A DNA stretch of 10,780 bases from Acidobacteriota bacterium (lineage in GTDB: Bacteria > Acidobacteriota > UBA4820 > DSQY01): positions 1 to 10,780 of the forward strand of contig JAKAIJ010000078.1 in NCBI GenBank assembly GCA_021814355.1. The letters run 5' to 3'. Shown one piece after another: positions 1-6,376 of the stretch. A model generated the notes under the pieces. The model saw only the letters and a list, made by a program, of their open reading frames with translations. It ran no database searches and had not been told where the DNA came from. Every line of letters begins with the position of its first letter. Position 1 is the first letter of the stretch. Position numbers and translations under genes: made by a program.

Positions 1-2
1 CG

Positions 3-302
3 TTGGACTACTTCTTCCTGCGCTACGGTTTCGCGGTGGTGGGCTTCGTGGAGCCCAAGCCGGGGATCAAGCCCTCCCCCACGGCCTTGATGGAGCTCGA
101 GAAGATCATGCGCGACCGCAGAGTGAAGATCCTCGTCGTGGAGAACTACGAGGACCTCAAAATCGCCGGAAAGGTGGCCTCGGACACAGGGGCCCGGCTG
201 GTGGAGGTCCCGGCGCTCACGGGGGGGGCGCCCGACGTCAAAGGCTACCCGGATCTCATGCGCACCATCGTCCGGGGCTTGCTGGAGGGCTCCCGTGGCT
301 GA
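3..302 (+). CDS. Metal ABC transporter solute-binding protein, C-terminal fragment (ZnuA-like)
   Basis: This is the last 99 residues of a cluster A-I (ZnuA/PsaA-type) extracytoplasmic metal-binding protein; the rest lies before the window, since the family is usually about 300 residues. The reading frame is open to the window edge, so the TTG at position 3 is not a start. Family features seen are the YF-x-x-RYGF-x-VVG segment, then EPKPGIKPSP, then the ILVVENYED strand and an ALTGGAP loop before a helical tail. In this family the C-terminal lobe supplies part of the Zn or Mn site. The usual LDPLG-type segment near the end is replaced by ALTGGAP. The ATPase and permease genes follow directly, so it is the binding protein of that importer. 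The metal, probably zinc or manganese, cannot be decided from this piece. Confidence 0.85.
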   Translation: MDYFFLRYGFAVVGFVEPKPGIKPSPTALMELEKIMRDRRVKILVVENYEDLKIAGKVASDTGARLVEVPALTGGAPDVKGYPDLMRTIVRGLLEGSRG

Positions 303-1038
303 CGCGCTCTTTTCGCTGGAGGGGGCGGCCATCGGCTACGGCCGTCCCCTTCTGGGAAACATCTCGCTTCAGGTGCGGGCGGGGGAGTACTGGGGCATCT
401 TCGGCCCCAACGGTGCCGGCAAGACCACGCTCGTCAAGACGCTCCTGGGCGCGCTCGCGCCTCTTTCCGGCACTCTCCGGCGAGCCGGCGGCCTCCGCCT
501 GGGCTACGTTCCACAGCTCTCCTCCGTCCGGGAGAGCCTGCCCCTCTCCGTGCGGCAGGTGGTGGAGCTGGGTGCCCTGGACCTGAAGGGGTGCCCGCCG
601 GTCCCCGAGGTGCTCTCCCGCGTGGGGCTCCACGACCTGGAGCGGAAGCCCTTCGGCGCCCTTTCCGGAGGCCAGCGCCAGCGCGTCATGTTGGCCCGCG
701 CCCTCCACCGCAGGCCCGGCGTGCTCGTGCTGGACGAGCCCACGAACGGCATAGACCTCATCACCCGCCACGCCCTCATGGAGCTCCTCAGGGACCTGAA
801 CCGCGAGGGAATGGCGATCCTGCTGGTCACGCACCTGCTGGGGGAGATCGGTGCGGAGGTGAAGTTCTTCCTGTGGCTCGACTCGCGCGAGGGCCTCTGT
901 CTCTGCGGCAGGCGGGAGTCCGTCCTCCGGGACCCCAGGCTCGCCGCGGCCTACGGCGCGGGCCTCCGGATCATGGACGTGGCCGGGGAGCCCGTGCTGA
1001 CGTGGGCGACCGGGGAAAAGGAGGCGGACCGTGGTTGA
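295..1038 (+). CDS. Metal ABC transporter ATP-binding protein (ZnuC-like)
   Basis: This is the cytoplasmic ATPase of a zinc/manganese-type importer, 247 residues, a normal length for ZnuC/MntB-type subunits. All nucleotide-binding motifs are intact: Walker A GPNGAGKTT at 37-45, Q-loop Gln74 in GYVPQ, signature LSGGQRQR from 123, Walker B VLVLDEP at 143-149, and switch His180 in VTH. The GTG start at 295 is supported by GGAGG six bases upstream and by an 8-bp overlap with the binding-protein stop. The next gene overlaps in the same way, so the three are translationally coupled. About 60 residues after the H-loop form a short C-terminal tail, as is usual in this family. Substrate specificity rests on the neighbours; Zn, Mn or Fe are all possible. 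Confidence 0.93.
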   Translation: MADALFSLEGAAIGYGRPLLGNISLQVRAGEYWGIFGPNGAGKTTLVKTLLGALAPLSGTLRRAGGLRLGYVPQLSSVRESLPLSVRQVVELGALDLKGCPPVPEVLSRVGLHDLERKPFGALSGGQRQRVMLARALHRRPGVLVLDEPTNGIDLITRHALMELLRDLNREGMAILLVTHLLGEIGAEVKFFLWLDSREGLCLCGRRESVLRDPRLAAAYGAGLRIMDVAGEPVLTWATGEKEADRG

Positions 1039-1828
1039 GACGCTGCTGCTGGTGAAGTGGCCGCTGGTGGGCGCTCTGGTGGCCGCGCTGCCTCTGGCGT
1101 ACTACGGCGTCTTCCTGGTGGAACGCCGCATGGTCTTCGTGAGCGTGAGCCTGGCGCAGGCGGCGCTGTGCGGGGCGGCGGCGGCCTTCTTCTTCGGCTG
1201 GGAGCCCAGGCTGGCTGGGCTCGTGGCGGTCGCCACGGTGATCGCCGTATTGACCTGGCGGAGCCGGGGCGGGCGAGGAGCCCTCCCCGAGGATGCCGTC
1301 CTCGGGATTCTCTACGTGGTCCTCGGGGCGCTGAGCGTTGTTCTCCTCAGCAAGAGCGCGCAGGGGGGGCTGGACGAAGCGACGCTCCTCTTCGGGTCTA
1401 TGCTGGGGGTATCGGCCAGGGACGTCGCCATCCTCTCGGCGGTGGTCGGCGCGCTCGCGGTCCTCGGCGGCGCGCTGCACCGGCGCTTTCTGGCCGTCGC
1501 CTTCGACGCCGAGACGTGCCGGGTACTCGGCATGCGCGTGGGGGCACTGGAACTGCTGTTTTTTTCCGGCCTCGGGGCGCTGCTCGCGGTGGCGATCAGC
1601 CAGATCGGCGTCCTTCTGTCCTTCGCCTTCCTCGTCCTTCCCGCCGCGAGCGCGCGGAGCCTCTTCAGGAGCACCACGGCCGTCTTCGCGGCCTCCGCCG
1701 CCATCGGGGCCTTCGGGAGCGTGGCGGGGACGCTCGGCTCCATCCGCTGGGACGTGCCCACGGGGGCGGCCATCTGCGTGGCCCTGGCGCTGCCCCTCCC
1801 CTTTGCCCTCTGGGTCCGGCGGCACTGA
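1031..1828 (+). CDS. Metal ABC transporter permease (ZnuB-like)
   Basis: This is the inner-membrane channel subunit of the metal importer, 265 residues, nearly all hydrophobic and consistent with the seven to nine helices of the ABC-3 permease family. Family landmarks are GVFLVERRM-x-FVS-x-SLAQAAL near residues 26-46, the LPEDAVLGILY segment, the LLFGSMLGVS segment, a CRVLGM segment in a cytoplasmic loop that follows FDAET, and the LLSFAFLVLPAASAR helix near the end. The GTG start at 1031 has AAGGAGG six bases upstream and overlaps the ATPase gene by 8 bp. It is the last gene of the operon: only 33 bases separate it from the next gene, and no hairpin is obvious in the gap. No Zur or MntR operator can be assessed, because the operon promoter is outside the window. 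Confidence 0.9.
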   Translation: MVETLLLVKWPLVGALVAALPLAYYGVFLVERRMVFVSVSLAQAALCGAAAAFFFGWEPRLAGLVAVATVIAVLTWRSRGGRGALPEDAVLGILYVVLGALSVVLLSKSAQGGLDEATLLFGSMLGVSARDVAILSAVVGALAVLGGALHRRFLAVAFDAETCRVLGMRVGALELLFFSGLGALLAVAISQIGVLLSFAFLVLPAASARSLFRSTTAVFAASAAIGAFGSVAGTLGSIRWDVPTGAAICVALALPLPFALWVRRH

Positions 1829-1849
1829 GCGACCCGGTCTCGGGCGTGA

Positions 1850-1855
1850 TAAAAT
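1850..1855 (+). promoter_or_regulatory. Candidate -10 box for the AI-2E family gene
   Basis: TAAAAT matches the TATAAT consensus at five of six bases and sits in a short AT-rich patch in otherwise GC-rich DNA. Transcription from it would begin at about 1861-1863, that is, at the ATG at 1862. No purine-rich ribosome-binding site precedes that ATG, which would fit a leaderless mRNA. No convincing -35 box is seen at 16-18 bases upstream. The gene could instead be read through from the metal transporter operon. Confidence 0.4.
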
Positions 1856-1861
1856 TAATTT

Positions 1862-2956
1862 ATGGCGGTCCCCATGGACCGGGGGGTCTTCTTCGCCCTC
1901 CTCTACTTCGGCGGCGTGGTGGTGGTCACGGGCTTCATGCTCATGCTCCTCTGGCCCTTCCTCGCCTCCATCGCGTGGGCGGGGGTCTTCGCGCTGGCGG
2001 CCTACCCCATTCACCGGCGCTGCCTCAAGATCGTCCGGGGCCGGCCGAACGCAGCGGCCTTCCTGAGCACGACGGTCGTCGTGGTGCTGGTGGCGGGGCC
2101 CCTGCTGGTCCTTCTCGTCGTGTTCTCGGGGGAGGCCGTGGGGGTGCTGGGCGCGCTGGAGAACTCCATCGCCCAGGGGAAGGTCCCGGGCCTGGACAAG
2201 GTCCTAGCCAACCCGGCGGTGGCCCGCCTCATGGATCACCTCAAGCCCTACCTGGAGGGGAAGGAGTTTCAGGCCACCGTGATGGCGGGCCTCAAGGGGG
2301 CCTCCGGGTTGGCGGTGCAGTTCTCCAAGGCGGCCCTCACCCATCTTTTCGGCGCCCTGATGAAGTTCTTCGTCATGGTGGTGGTCCTCTTCTTCGCCTT
2401 CCGGGACGGAGCGACCATCGTGAACCAGGGCTGGGCCGGCGTGCCCTTGAAGGCCCGCGACAAGGAGATCATCGAGGACACGGTGAAGCGCGTGGTGAGC
2501 GCCGTCCTCTACGGGATCGTCCTCACCTGCGTCGTCCAGGGAATCCTGGGCGGGGTGGGCTTCGCCCTCGTGGGGCTTCCCAGCCCCGTCTTCTTCGGCG
2601 CCATCATGGTCCTCGCGGCCTTCGTCCCCGTGGTGGGCGCGGCCCTCGTCTGGGTGCCCGCGGTCCTCTACCTCTTCGCGGCGGGCGAGGCGGGGAAGGC
2701 GCTTCTCCTGACGGTCTGGTGCGTGCTGGTGGTTTCATCCATTGACAACGTGGTGCGCCCGCTCTTCATCAGCGGCAAGGCGCGCATCCCAATCCTCGTG
2801 GTGGCCCTGGGCGTTCTGGGCGGAATCGTGAGCCTGGGCTTTCTGGGGATCGTGGTGGGGCCGCTGGCCTTTTGCCTCGCGCTGGAGCTGTTCCGGATCT
2901 ACAAGGAGGACCTGGTGCGAGAGCGCCCGCCCGCCGAGGCGCCCGCCGCCGAGTGA
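1862..2956 (+). CDS. AI-2E/PerM-family transporter
   Basis: This is a 364-residue polytopic inner-membrane protein of the AI-2E transporter (PerM/YdiK/TqsA) superfamily. Members have been linked to autoinducer-2 export, to Na+/H+ exchange, or to no known substrate, so the cargo cannot be named. Layout: two adjacent helices at about 10-48, a third at 67-90, a soluble amphipathic stretch at 91-160, a helix at 166-180 followed by FRDG, then a helical bundle from about 205 to 343. The family landmarks are GLPSPVFFG-x-IM at 238-249 with FVPVVGA at 254-260, and DNVVRPLFISGK at 295-306 followed by the glycine-rich LGVLGGI and GIVVGPL helices. The tail is charged and rich in Pro and Ala. The start is ATG 1862; ATG 1874 is a second option four codons in, and neither has a clear ribosome-binding site. 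It converges on the amidotransferase gene with a gap of 20 bases. Confidence 0.9.
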   Translation: MAVPMDRGVFFALLYFGGVVVVTGFMLMLLWPFLASIAWAGVFALAAYPIHRRCLKIVRGRPNAAAFLSTTVVVVLVAGPLLVLLVVFSGEAVGVLGALENSIAQGKVPGLDKVLANPAVARLMDHLKPYLEGKEFQATVMAGLKGASGLAVQFSKAALTHLFGALMKFFVMVVVLFFAFRDGATIVNQGWAGVPLKARDKEIIEDTVKRVVSAVLYGIVLTCVVQGILGGVGFALVGLPSPVFFGAIMVLAAFVPVVGAALVWVPAVLYLFAAGEAGKALLLTVWCVLVVSSIDNVVRPLFISGKARIPILVVALGVLGGIVSLGFLGIVVGPLAFCLALELFRIYKEDLVRERPPAEAPAAE

Positions 2957-2964
2957 CCGGCGGC
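2945..2964. terminator. GC hairpin between convergent genes
   Basis: A perfect 7-bp stem (2945-2951 with 2958-2964, all G/C) closes a 6-base loop and spans the stop codon of the AI-2E family gene. It lies between two convergent genes, where a bidirectional terminator is expected. There is no T-run on either strand, so intrinsic termination is not shown and the hairpin may be a by-product of high GC. Confidence 0.25.
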
Positions 2965-2976
2965 CGCCGCCCCGCT

Positions 2977-4857
2977 CTACCGCAATCCCAGGTCCTGCCC
3001 CCAGCGGGCCAGAACCACAAGGTTCCAGAGCAGGAGCCCCCGGTCCGCGCCGGCCTGGTGGGCATCGAAGACCTCCCGGATGCCCTCCCGGCGGAAGTGG
3101 GCCTCCATCCAGGCGCTCTCCTCCAGGATCGCTCGCACCGGCTCTTTCAGCGGCCCCCGCACCCAGTCGTTCCACGGCACCGGGAACCCCCGCTTGCGGC
3201 GGGCGATGATGCAACGCGGGACGCCCCGCCGGCCGGCGTAGGATTTCAGCAGCCGCTTGGTGGCCCCGCCGCGGACCTTGTGGCGCTCGGGGACGCGGAA
3301 GCAGAAGCGCACCAGGTCCGGGTCCAGGAAGGGGACGCGCACCTCCAGGCCGTGGGCCATGGACATCCGGTCGGCGTAGTTGAGCAGGTTGTCGGGGAGC
3401 CAGCCCTTCATGAGGGTCCCCAGGATGGCGTCGAGCGGCCCGCGGTGGGTGGGGACCTCGGTGTAGAACGCGTCCAGCGTGCGGTCGTAGGGCGGCTCGA
3501 CGGGCTCCTTCAAGAGCCGCGCCATCTCACCGGGACGCAGGGGCGCCGTGAGGTCGTAGCGCATCTTGCCCGGCATCTGCCCCGCCACGGCGTGGCGGAT
3601 GTCGTCCCACCGCAGGAGGTAGGCACGCTTGGAGTTTCTCCGGGCCAGGTACTCGCCCATCCAGCGCGCACCGGGAAGCGGGCGCAGGGTCAGGACCGCC
3701 CGGATCTGCCGCAGGACCCGGTCCAGGTGGTACCCGCCGAGCAGCTCGTCGGCCCCCTGGCCCGAGAGGAGCACCTTCACCTCCTTCGCGGCGAGGGCGC
3801 AGACGTGGTAGGTGGGGAGGGCCGCCAGGTCGGCCACCGGGTCGTCCAGGTGGGAGAGCACGGCGGGCAGGCTCTCCAGAAAGAGGCCGGGACCGATCAT
3901 CACCTCCCGGTGGTCGGTGCCGAACTTCCCCGCCACCTTCCGCGCCCAGACCCGCTCGTCGAACTTGGGGTCGTGGTGCTCGAAGGCCACCGTGAAGGTC
4001 GCGACGTGCTCCTGGCCCGCGTGGCGCATGGCCGCCACCAGGGCCGAGGAGTCCACTCCCCCCGAGAGAAGAACCCCCAAGGGCACGTCCGAGACGAGCC
4101 GGCGCGAGACGGCGGCCTCGAAGCGTTCGGCGAAACCCTGGAGGGCCGTCTCGAAGCGCATCTCGTGGGAGTGCTCACCCAGGGGCACACGCCAGTAGGG
4201 GGCGATCGAGGCGCGGTCGCCCTCCAAGCGGAGCGTGTGGCCCGGCGGCAGCTTCCGGACGCCCGTAAGGAGCGTGCGGGGGGCGAGAACGTAGCGGCAC
4301 GCCACCTGCTCGCAGAGCGCCGGCCGGCCGACCTCGCGGCTCACGTCCGGATGAAGCAGGAGCGGCGGAATCTCCGAGGAGAAGACGAGGCCGCCGGGGA
4401 CCTGGGCGAAATAGAGCGGCTTCACACCGAGGCGGTCGCGCGCGAGCAGGAGGGAACGGGCCTCCCGATCCCACAGCGCGAGGCCCCACATTCCCGCGAG
4501 CTTCTTCAGCGCGTCGGGACCCCAGAGGAGAAGGGCCCGCAGGAGCACCTCCGTGTCCGAGCGGGTAAGGAACCGCTCGCCCCCGGCCTCGAGCTGGGCT
4601 CGCAGCTCGCGGTGGTTGTAGATTTCGCCGTTGAAGACGATCTGGTAGCGCCCGTCGGGGCTCGCCATGGGCTGGGCGGCGGCGTCGGTCAGGTCAATGA
4701 TGGCGAGGCGGCGGTGGCCCAGGGCGGCGCCGGGCTCGTGCCAGAGGCCCTCGCCGTCGGGGCCGCGGTGGGCCAGGCGGCGCGTCATGGCGCGGACCCG
4801 CTCCGGGTCCACGCGCGACGCGTCGCCGAAGGTTACCTCACCGCAGATCCCGCACAT
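2977..4857 (-). CDS. asnB: Asparagine synthetase (glutamine-hydrolysing), AsnB family
   Basis: This 626-residue enzyme would transfer glutamine-derived ammonia to an adenylated carboxylate, typically aspartate to asparagine, in the cytoplasm. The start is ATG 4857, because this exposes the nucleophile Cys2 (MCGICG) and leaves GGAGG four bases upstream; the GTG at 4860 is too close to that site. The class II amidotransferase domain covers about 2-210: HRGPDG at 30-35, RR at 49-50, FNGEIYN at 75-81, and SDTE with Asp101. The synthetase domain has the PP-loop SGGVDSS at 265-271, SGQGADE at 365-371, DRMSMAHGLEVRVPFLD and the KRGFPVP segment near the C-terminus. Gln367 replaces the Glu usual in the SGEG-x-DE motif. 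It stands alone on the minus strand. No cell-surface polysaccharide or peptide biosynthesis genes are nearby, so another amidation substrate is possible but unsupported. Confidence 0.9.
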   Translation of the reverse strand: MCGICGEVTFGDASRVDPERVRAMTRRLAHRGPDGEGLWHEPGAALGHRRLAIIDLTDAAAQPMASPDGRYQIVFNGEIYNHRELRAQLEAGGERFLTRSDTEVLLRALLLWGPDALKKLAGMWGLALWDREARSLLLARDRLGVKPLYFAQVPGGLVFSSEIPPLLLHPDVSREVGRPALCEQVACRYVLAPRTLLTGVRKLPPGHTLRLEGDRASIAPYWRVPLGEHSHEMRFETALQGFAERFEAAVSRRLVSDVPLGVLLSGGVDSSALVAAMRHAGQEHVATFTVAFEHHDPKFDERVWARKVAGKFGTDHREVMIGPGLFLESLPAVLSHLDDPVADLAALPTYHVCALAAKEVKVLLSGQGADELLGGYHLDRVLRQIRAVLTLRPLPGARWMGEYLARRNSKRAYLLRWDDIRHAVAGQMPGKMRYDLTAPLRPGEMARLLKEPVEPPYDRTLDAFYTEVPTHRGPLDAILGTLMKGWLPDNLLNYADRMSMAHGLEVRVPFLDPDLVRFCFRVPERHKVRGGATKRLLKSYAGRRGVPRCIIARRKRGFPVPWNDWVRGPLKEPVRAILEESAWMEAHFRREGIREVFDAHQAGADRGLLLWNLVVLARWGQDLGLR

Positions 4858-4872
4858 CACCCCTCCCAGAAT

Positions 4873-4878
4873 ATTGTA
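4873..4878 (-). promoter_or_regulatory. Candidate -10 box for asnB
   Basis: On the minus strand this reads TACAAT, matching TATAAT at five of six bases, 15 bases before the asnB ATG at 4857. The predicted transcript would have a leader of roughly nine bases, beginning at or inside the GGGAGGG ribosome-binding site. No good -35 box is seen; the -35 position falls in the left arm of the adjacent inverted-repeat element. Moderate guess only. Confidence 0.35.
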
Positions 4879-4894
4879 ACAGAAGGGGATTGAA

Positions 4895-4974
4895 CCACAG
4901 AGGTCACGGAGAACGCAGAGGGTGCCTGCTGGTTCATTACAATCCTCGCTCTGTGTCCCCTGTGTGCTCTGTGG
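4895..4974. repeat. CCACAGAG-type inverted-repeat element, copy 1
   Basis: Two 26-base arms, 4895-4920 and 4949-4974, are inverted repeats of one another, matching at 20 of 26 positions, and enclose a 28-base spacer. Both outer ends are the same inverted 9-mer (CCACAGAG and CTCTGTGG type). The arms themselves carry a loose periodicity of CACAGAG-like units. A second copy in the same orientation lies at 6290-6363, after murA. Elements with this CCACAGAG flavour are, to my knowledge, scattered between genes in several bacterial phyla and often produce spurious short proteins. This copy separates divergent asnB and murA and ends about 40 bases before the murA start. Confidence 0.85.
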
Positions 4975-4989
4975 CGGGAAACACTCTTC

Positions 4990-4999
4990 CAGTATACTG
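4990..4999 (+). promoter_or_regulatory. Candidate murA -10 region inside a 10-bp palindrome
   Basis: TATACT (4993-4998) matches the -10 consensus at five of six bases and sits within CAGTATACTG, a perfect 10-bp palindrome. It is the only AT-rich patch between the repeat element and the murA ribosome-binding site (GGGAGG at 5004-5009). A start site near 5005 would leave a leader of about eleven bases. No -35 box is convincing. The palindrome could be an operator half-pair or chance. Confidence 0.4.
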
Positions 5000-5015
5000 T
5001 CGCGGGAGGTGGGGT

Positions 5016-6275
5016 TTGGACCGTTTCGTGATCGAAGGCGGGGTGCCGCTCCGGGGAAGCGTGAAAGTGCGGACCGCCAAGAACGCCCTGCTTCCCTGCA
5101 TGGCCGCGACCCTGCTCACCCCGGAGCCGCTGGAGTTCGCCGGCTCCGCGGATCTGAGGGACATCGCCTCCATGGCAGAGCTCCTGCGCCACCTGGGGGC
5201 CGAGGTCGAGGGCGAGCCGGGCGGCCCCATCCGGGTCCGCGCCGCGAAGATCCCCGAGCCCGAATGCCCCTACGACCTGGTGCGAAAGATGCGCGCCAGC
5301 GTGGTCACCCTCGGCCCGCTGCTCGCCCGGTACGGCCGCGCGAGGGTCTCCCTTCCGGGGGGCTGCGCCATCGGGACGCGCCCCGTGGACCAGCACCTGA
5401 AGGGGCTCGCCGCCCTGGGCGCGGACATCCGCATCGAGCACGGCTACATCGAGGCCAGCGCCCCCGTCTTGAGGGGCGGCGAGGTGGTCTTCGACACGGT
5501 CACCGTGGGGGGGACCCAGAACGTCCTCATGGCGGCCGTCCTGGCCGAGGGGCGCTCGGTCCTCCGCAACGCCGCGAGGGAGCCGGAGATCGGGGACCTG
5601 GCCCGCCTTCTCGTGAAGATGGGCGCGCGCATCGAGGGCACCGACTCGGACACGCTCACGGTGGAGGGGGTGAAGGCCCTCGGCGGCGCCCGCCACGCCT
5701 GCATCTCGGACCGGGTGGAAGCGGGGACGCTGCTCATCGCCGCCGCCCTCACGGGGGGCGACGTGACCGTGGAGGAGATCGTCCCCGACCACGTGGAGGC
5801 GCTCCTCGTCAAGCTTAGGGCCATGGGGGCGCGCGTGGAGCCGGGCGGCTCCGCGGTGAGGGTTTCTTGCCCCGACGGGCTCTCCGCTGCGGACGTCACC
5901 ACCGCGCCCTACCCGGCCTACCCCACGGACCTCCAGGCCCAGTTCATGGCTCTCCTGACCCAGGCGAGGGGCGTGGGCTCGGTGAAGGAGACCATCTTCG
6001 AGAACCGGTTCATGCACGTCCCCGAGCTTCAGCGCATGGGAGCGGACATCCGCATTGACGGGAACATGGCCGTGGTGACGGGGCCGACCCCGCTGAAGGG
6101 CGCGCCCACCATGGCAAGCGACCTGCGCGCCTCGGCGTGCCTCGTGCTGGCGGGGCTCGCGGCGGAGGGCACCAGCGAGGTCCGCCGCATCTACCACCTC
6201 GACCGGGGCTACGAGCGCCTGGAAGAGCGCCTCGCCGTCCTCGGCGCCCGCGTCACCCGTGTGAAAGAGGACTGA
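5016..6275 (+). CDS. murA: UDP-N-acetylglucosamine 1-carboxyvinyltransferase MurA
   Basis: MurA catalyses the first committed step of peptidoglycan synthesis, transferring enolpyruvate from PEP to UDP-GlcNAc in the cytoplasm. The TTG start at 5016 gives MDRFVIEGG, the standard MurA N-terminus, places GGAGG six bases upstream, and yields 419 residues, the same length as the E. coli enzyme. Key residues are in place: Lys22-Asn23, Arg93 in MRAS, Cys117 in LPGGCAIG (the fosfomycin-target cysteine), Asp305 in PTDLQAQF, ENRFMHVPEL at 329-338, Asp369-Leu-Arg371 in DLRASA, and Arg397 in HLDRGYERLE. The early SGAKNA motif reads RTAKNA here, a small deviation. Upstream in-frame codons run through the repeat element and are not part of the gene. 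No other cell-wall genes adjoin it. Confidence 0.97.
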   Translation: MDRFVIEGGVPLRGSVKVRTAKNALLPCMAATLLTPEPLEFAGSADLRDIASMAELLRHLGAEVEGEPGGPIRVRAAKIPEPECPYDLVRKMRASVVTLGPLLARYGRARVSLPGGCAIGTRPVDQHLKGLAALGADIRIEHGYIEASAPVLRGGEVVFDTVTVGGTQNVLMAAVLAEGRSVLRNAAREPEIGDLARLLVKMGARIEGTDSDTLTVEGVKALGGARHACISDRVEAGTLLIAAALTGGDVTVEEIVPDHVEALLVKLRAMGARVEPGGSAVRVSCPDGLSAADVTTAPYPAYPTDLQAQFMALLTQARGVGSVKETIFENRFMHVPELQRMGADIRIDGNMAVVTGPTPLKGAPTMASDLRASACLVLAGLAAEGTSEVRRIYHLDRGYERLEERLAVLGARVTRVKED

Positions 6276-6289
6276 ATGGCCCCTTTCCG

Positions 6290-6363
6290 CCACAGAGGGC
6301 ACAGAGAGGAGAGACGGTTTCAAGAGGCAGGGGACTTCTCTGTGGTCCCTGTGTGCTCTGTGG
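6290..6363. repeat. CCACAGAG-type inverted-repeat element, copy 2
   Basis: This is the second copy of the element found before murA, in the same orientation. Its left arm is 6290-6313 and its right arm 6338-6363. The right arm is nearly identical to that of copy 1 (CTCTGTG, then CCCTGTGTG, then CTCTGTGG), while the left arm and spacer are more diverged. The outermost 15 bases of the two arms pair with only two mismatches. It starts 15 bases after the murA stop and ends 13 bases before the ATG of the next gene, so it fills nearly the whole intergenic gap and any transcript of that gap would carry it as a hairpin just before the ribosome-binding site. Confidence 0.85.
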
Positions 6364-6376
6364 TGAAAGAGTTGCC

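Noticed and set aside
1057..2745. 562-codon plus-strand frame overlapping the permease and AI-2E genes
   Set aside because: It is an out-of-frame shadow of two genes with clear family motifs, rich in Gly, Arg and Ala.
2872..4893. Long 673-codon open frame on the plus strand across the amidotransferase region
   Set aside because: It is the reverse-strand shadow of a gene with all the catalytic motifs of asparagine synthetase; its own translation is rich in Gly, Pro, Arg and His and shows no family motifs.
4890..5015. N-terminal extension of MurA starting at TTG 4890
   Set aside because: The added residues translate the repeat element; TTG 5016 has a proper ribosome-binding site and gives the canonical MurA N-terminus and length.
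4895..6363. CRISPR-like array suggested by repeated CACAGAG units
   Set aside because: There are only two copies, each an inverted repeat 1.4 kb apart with murA between them, not direct repeats with regular spacers.
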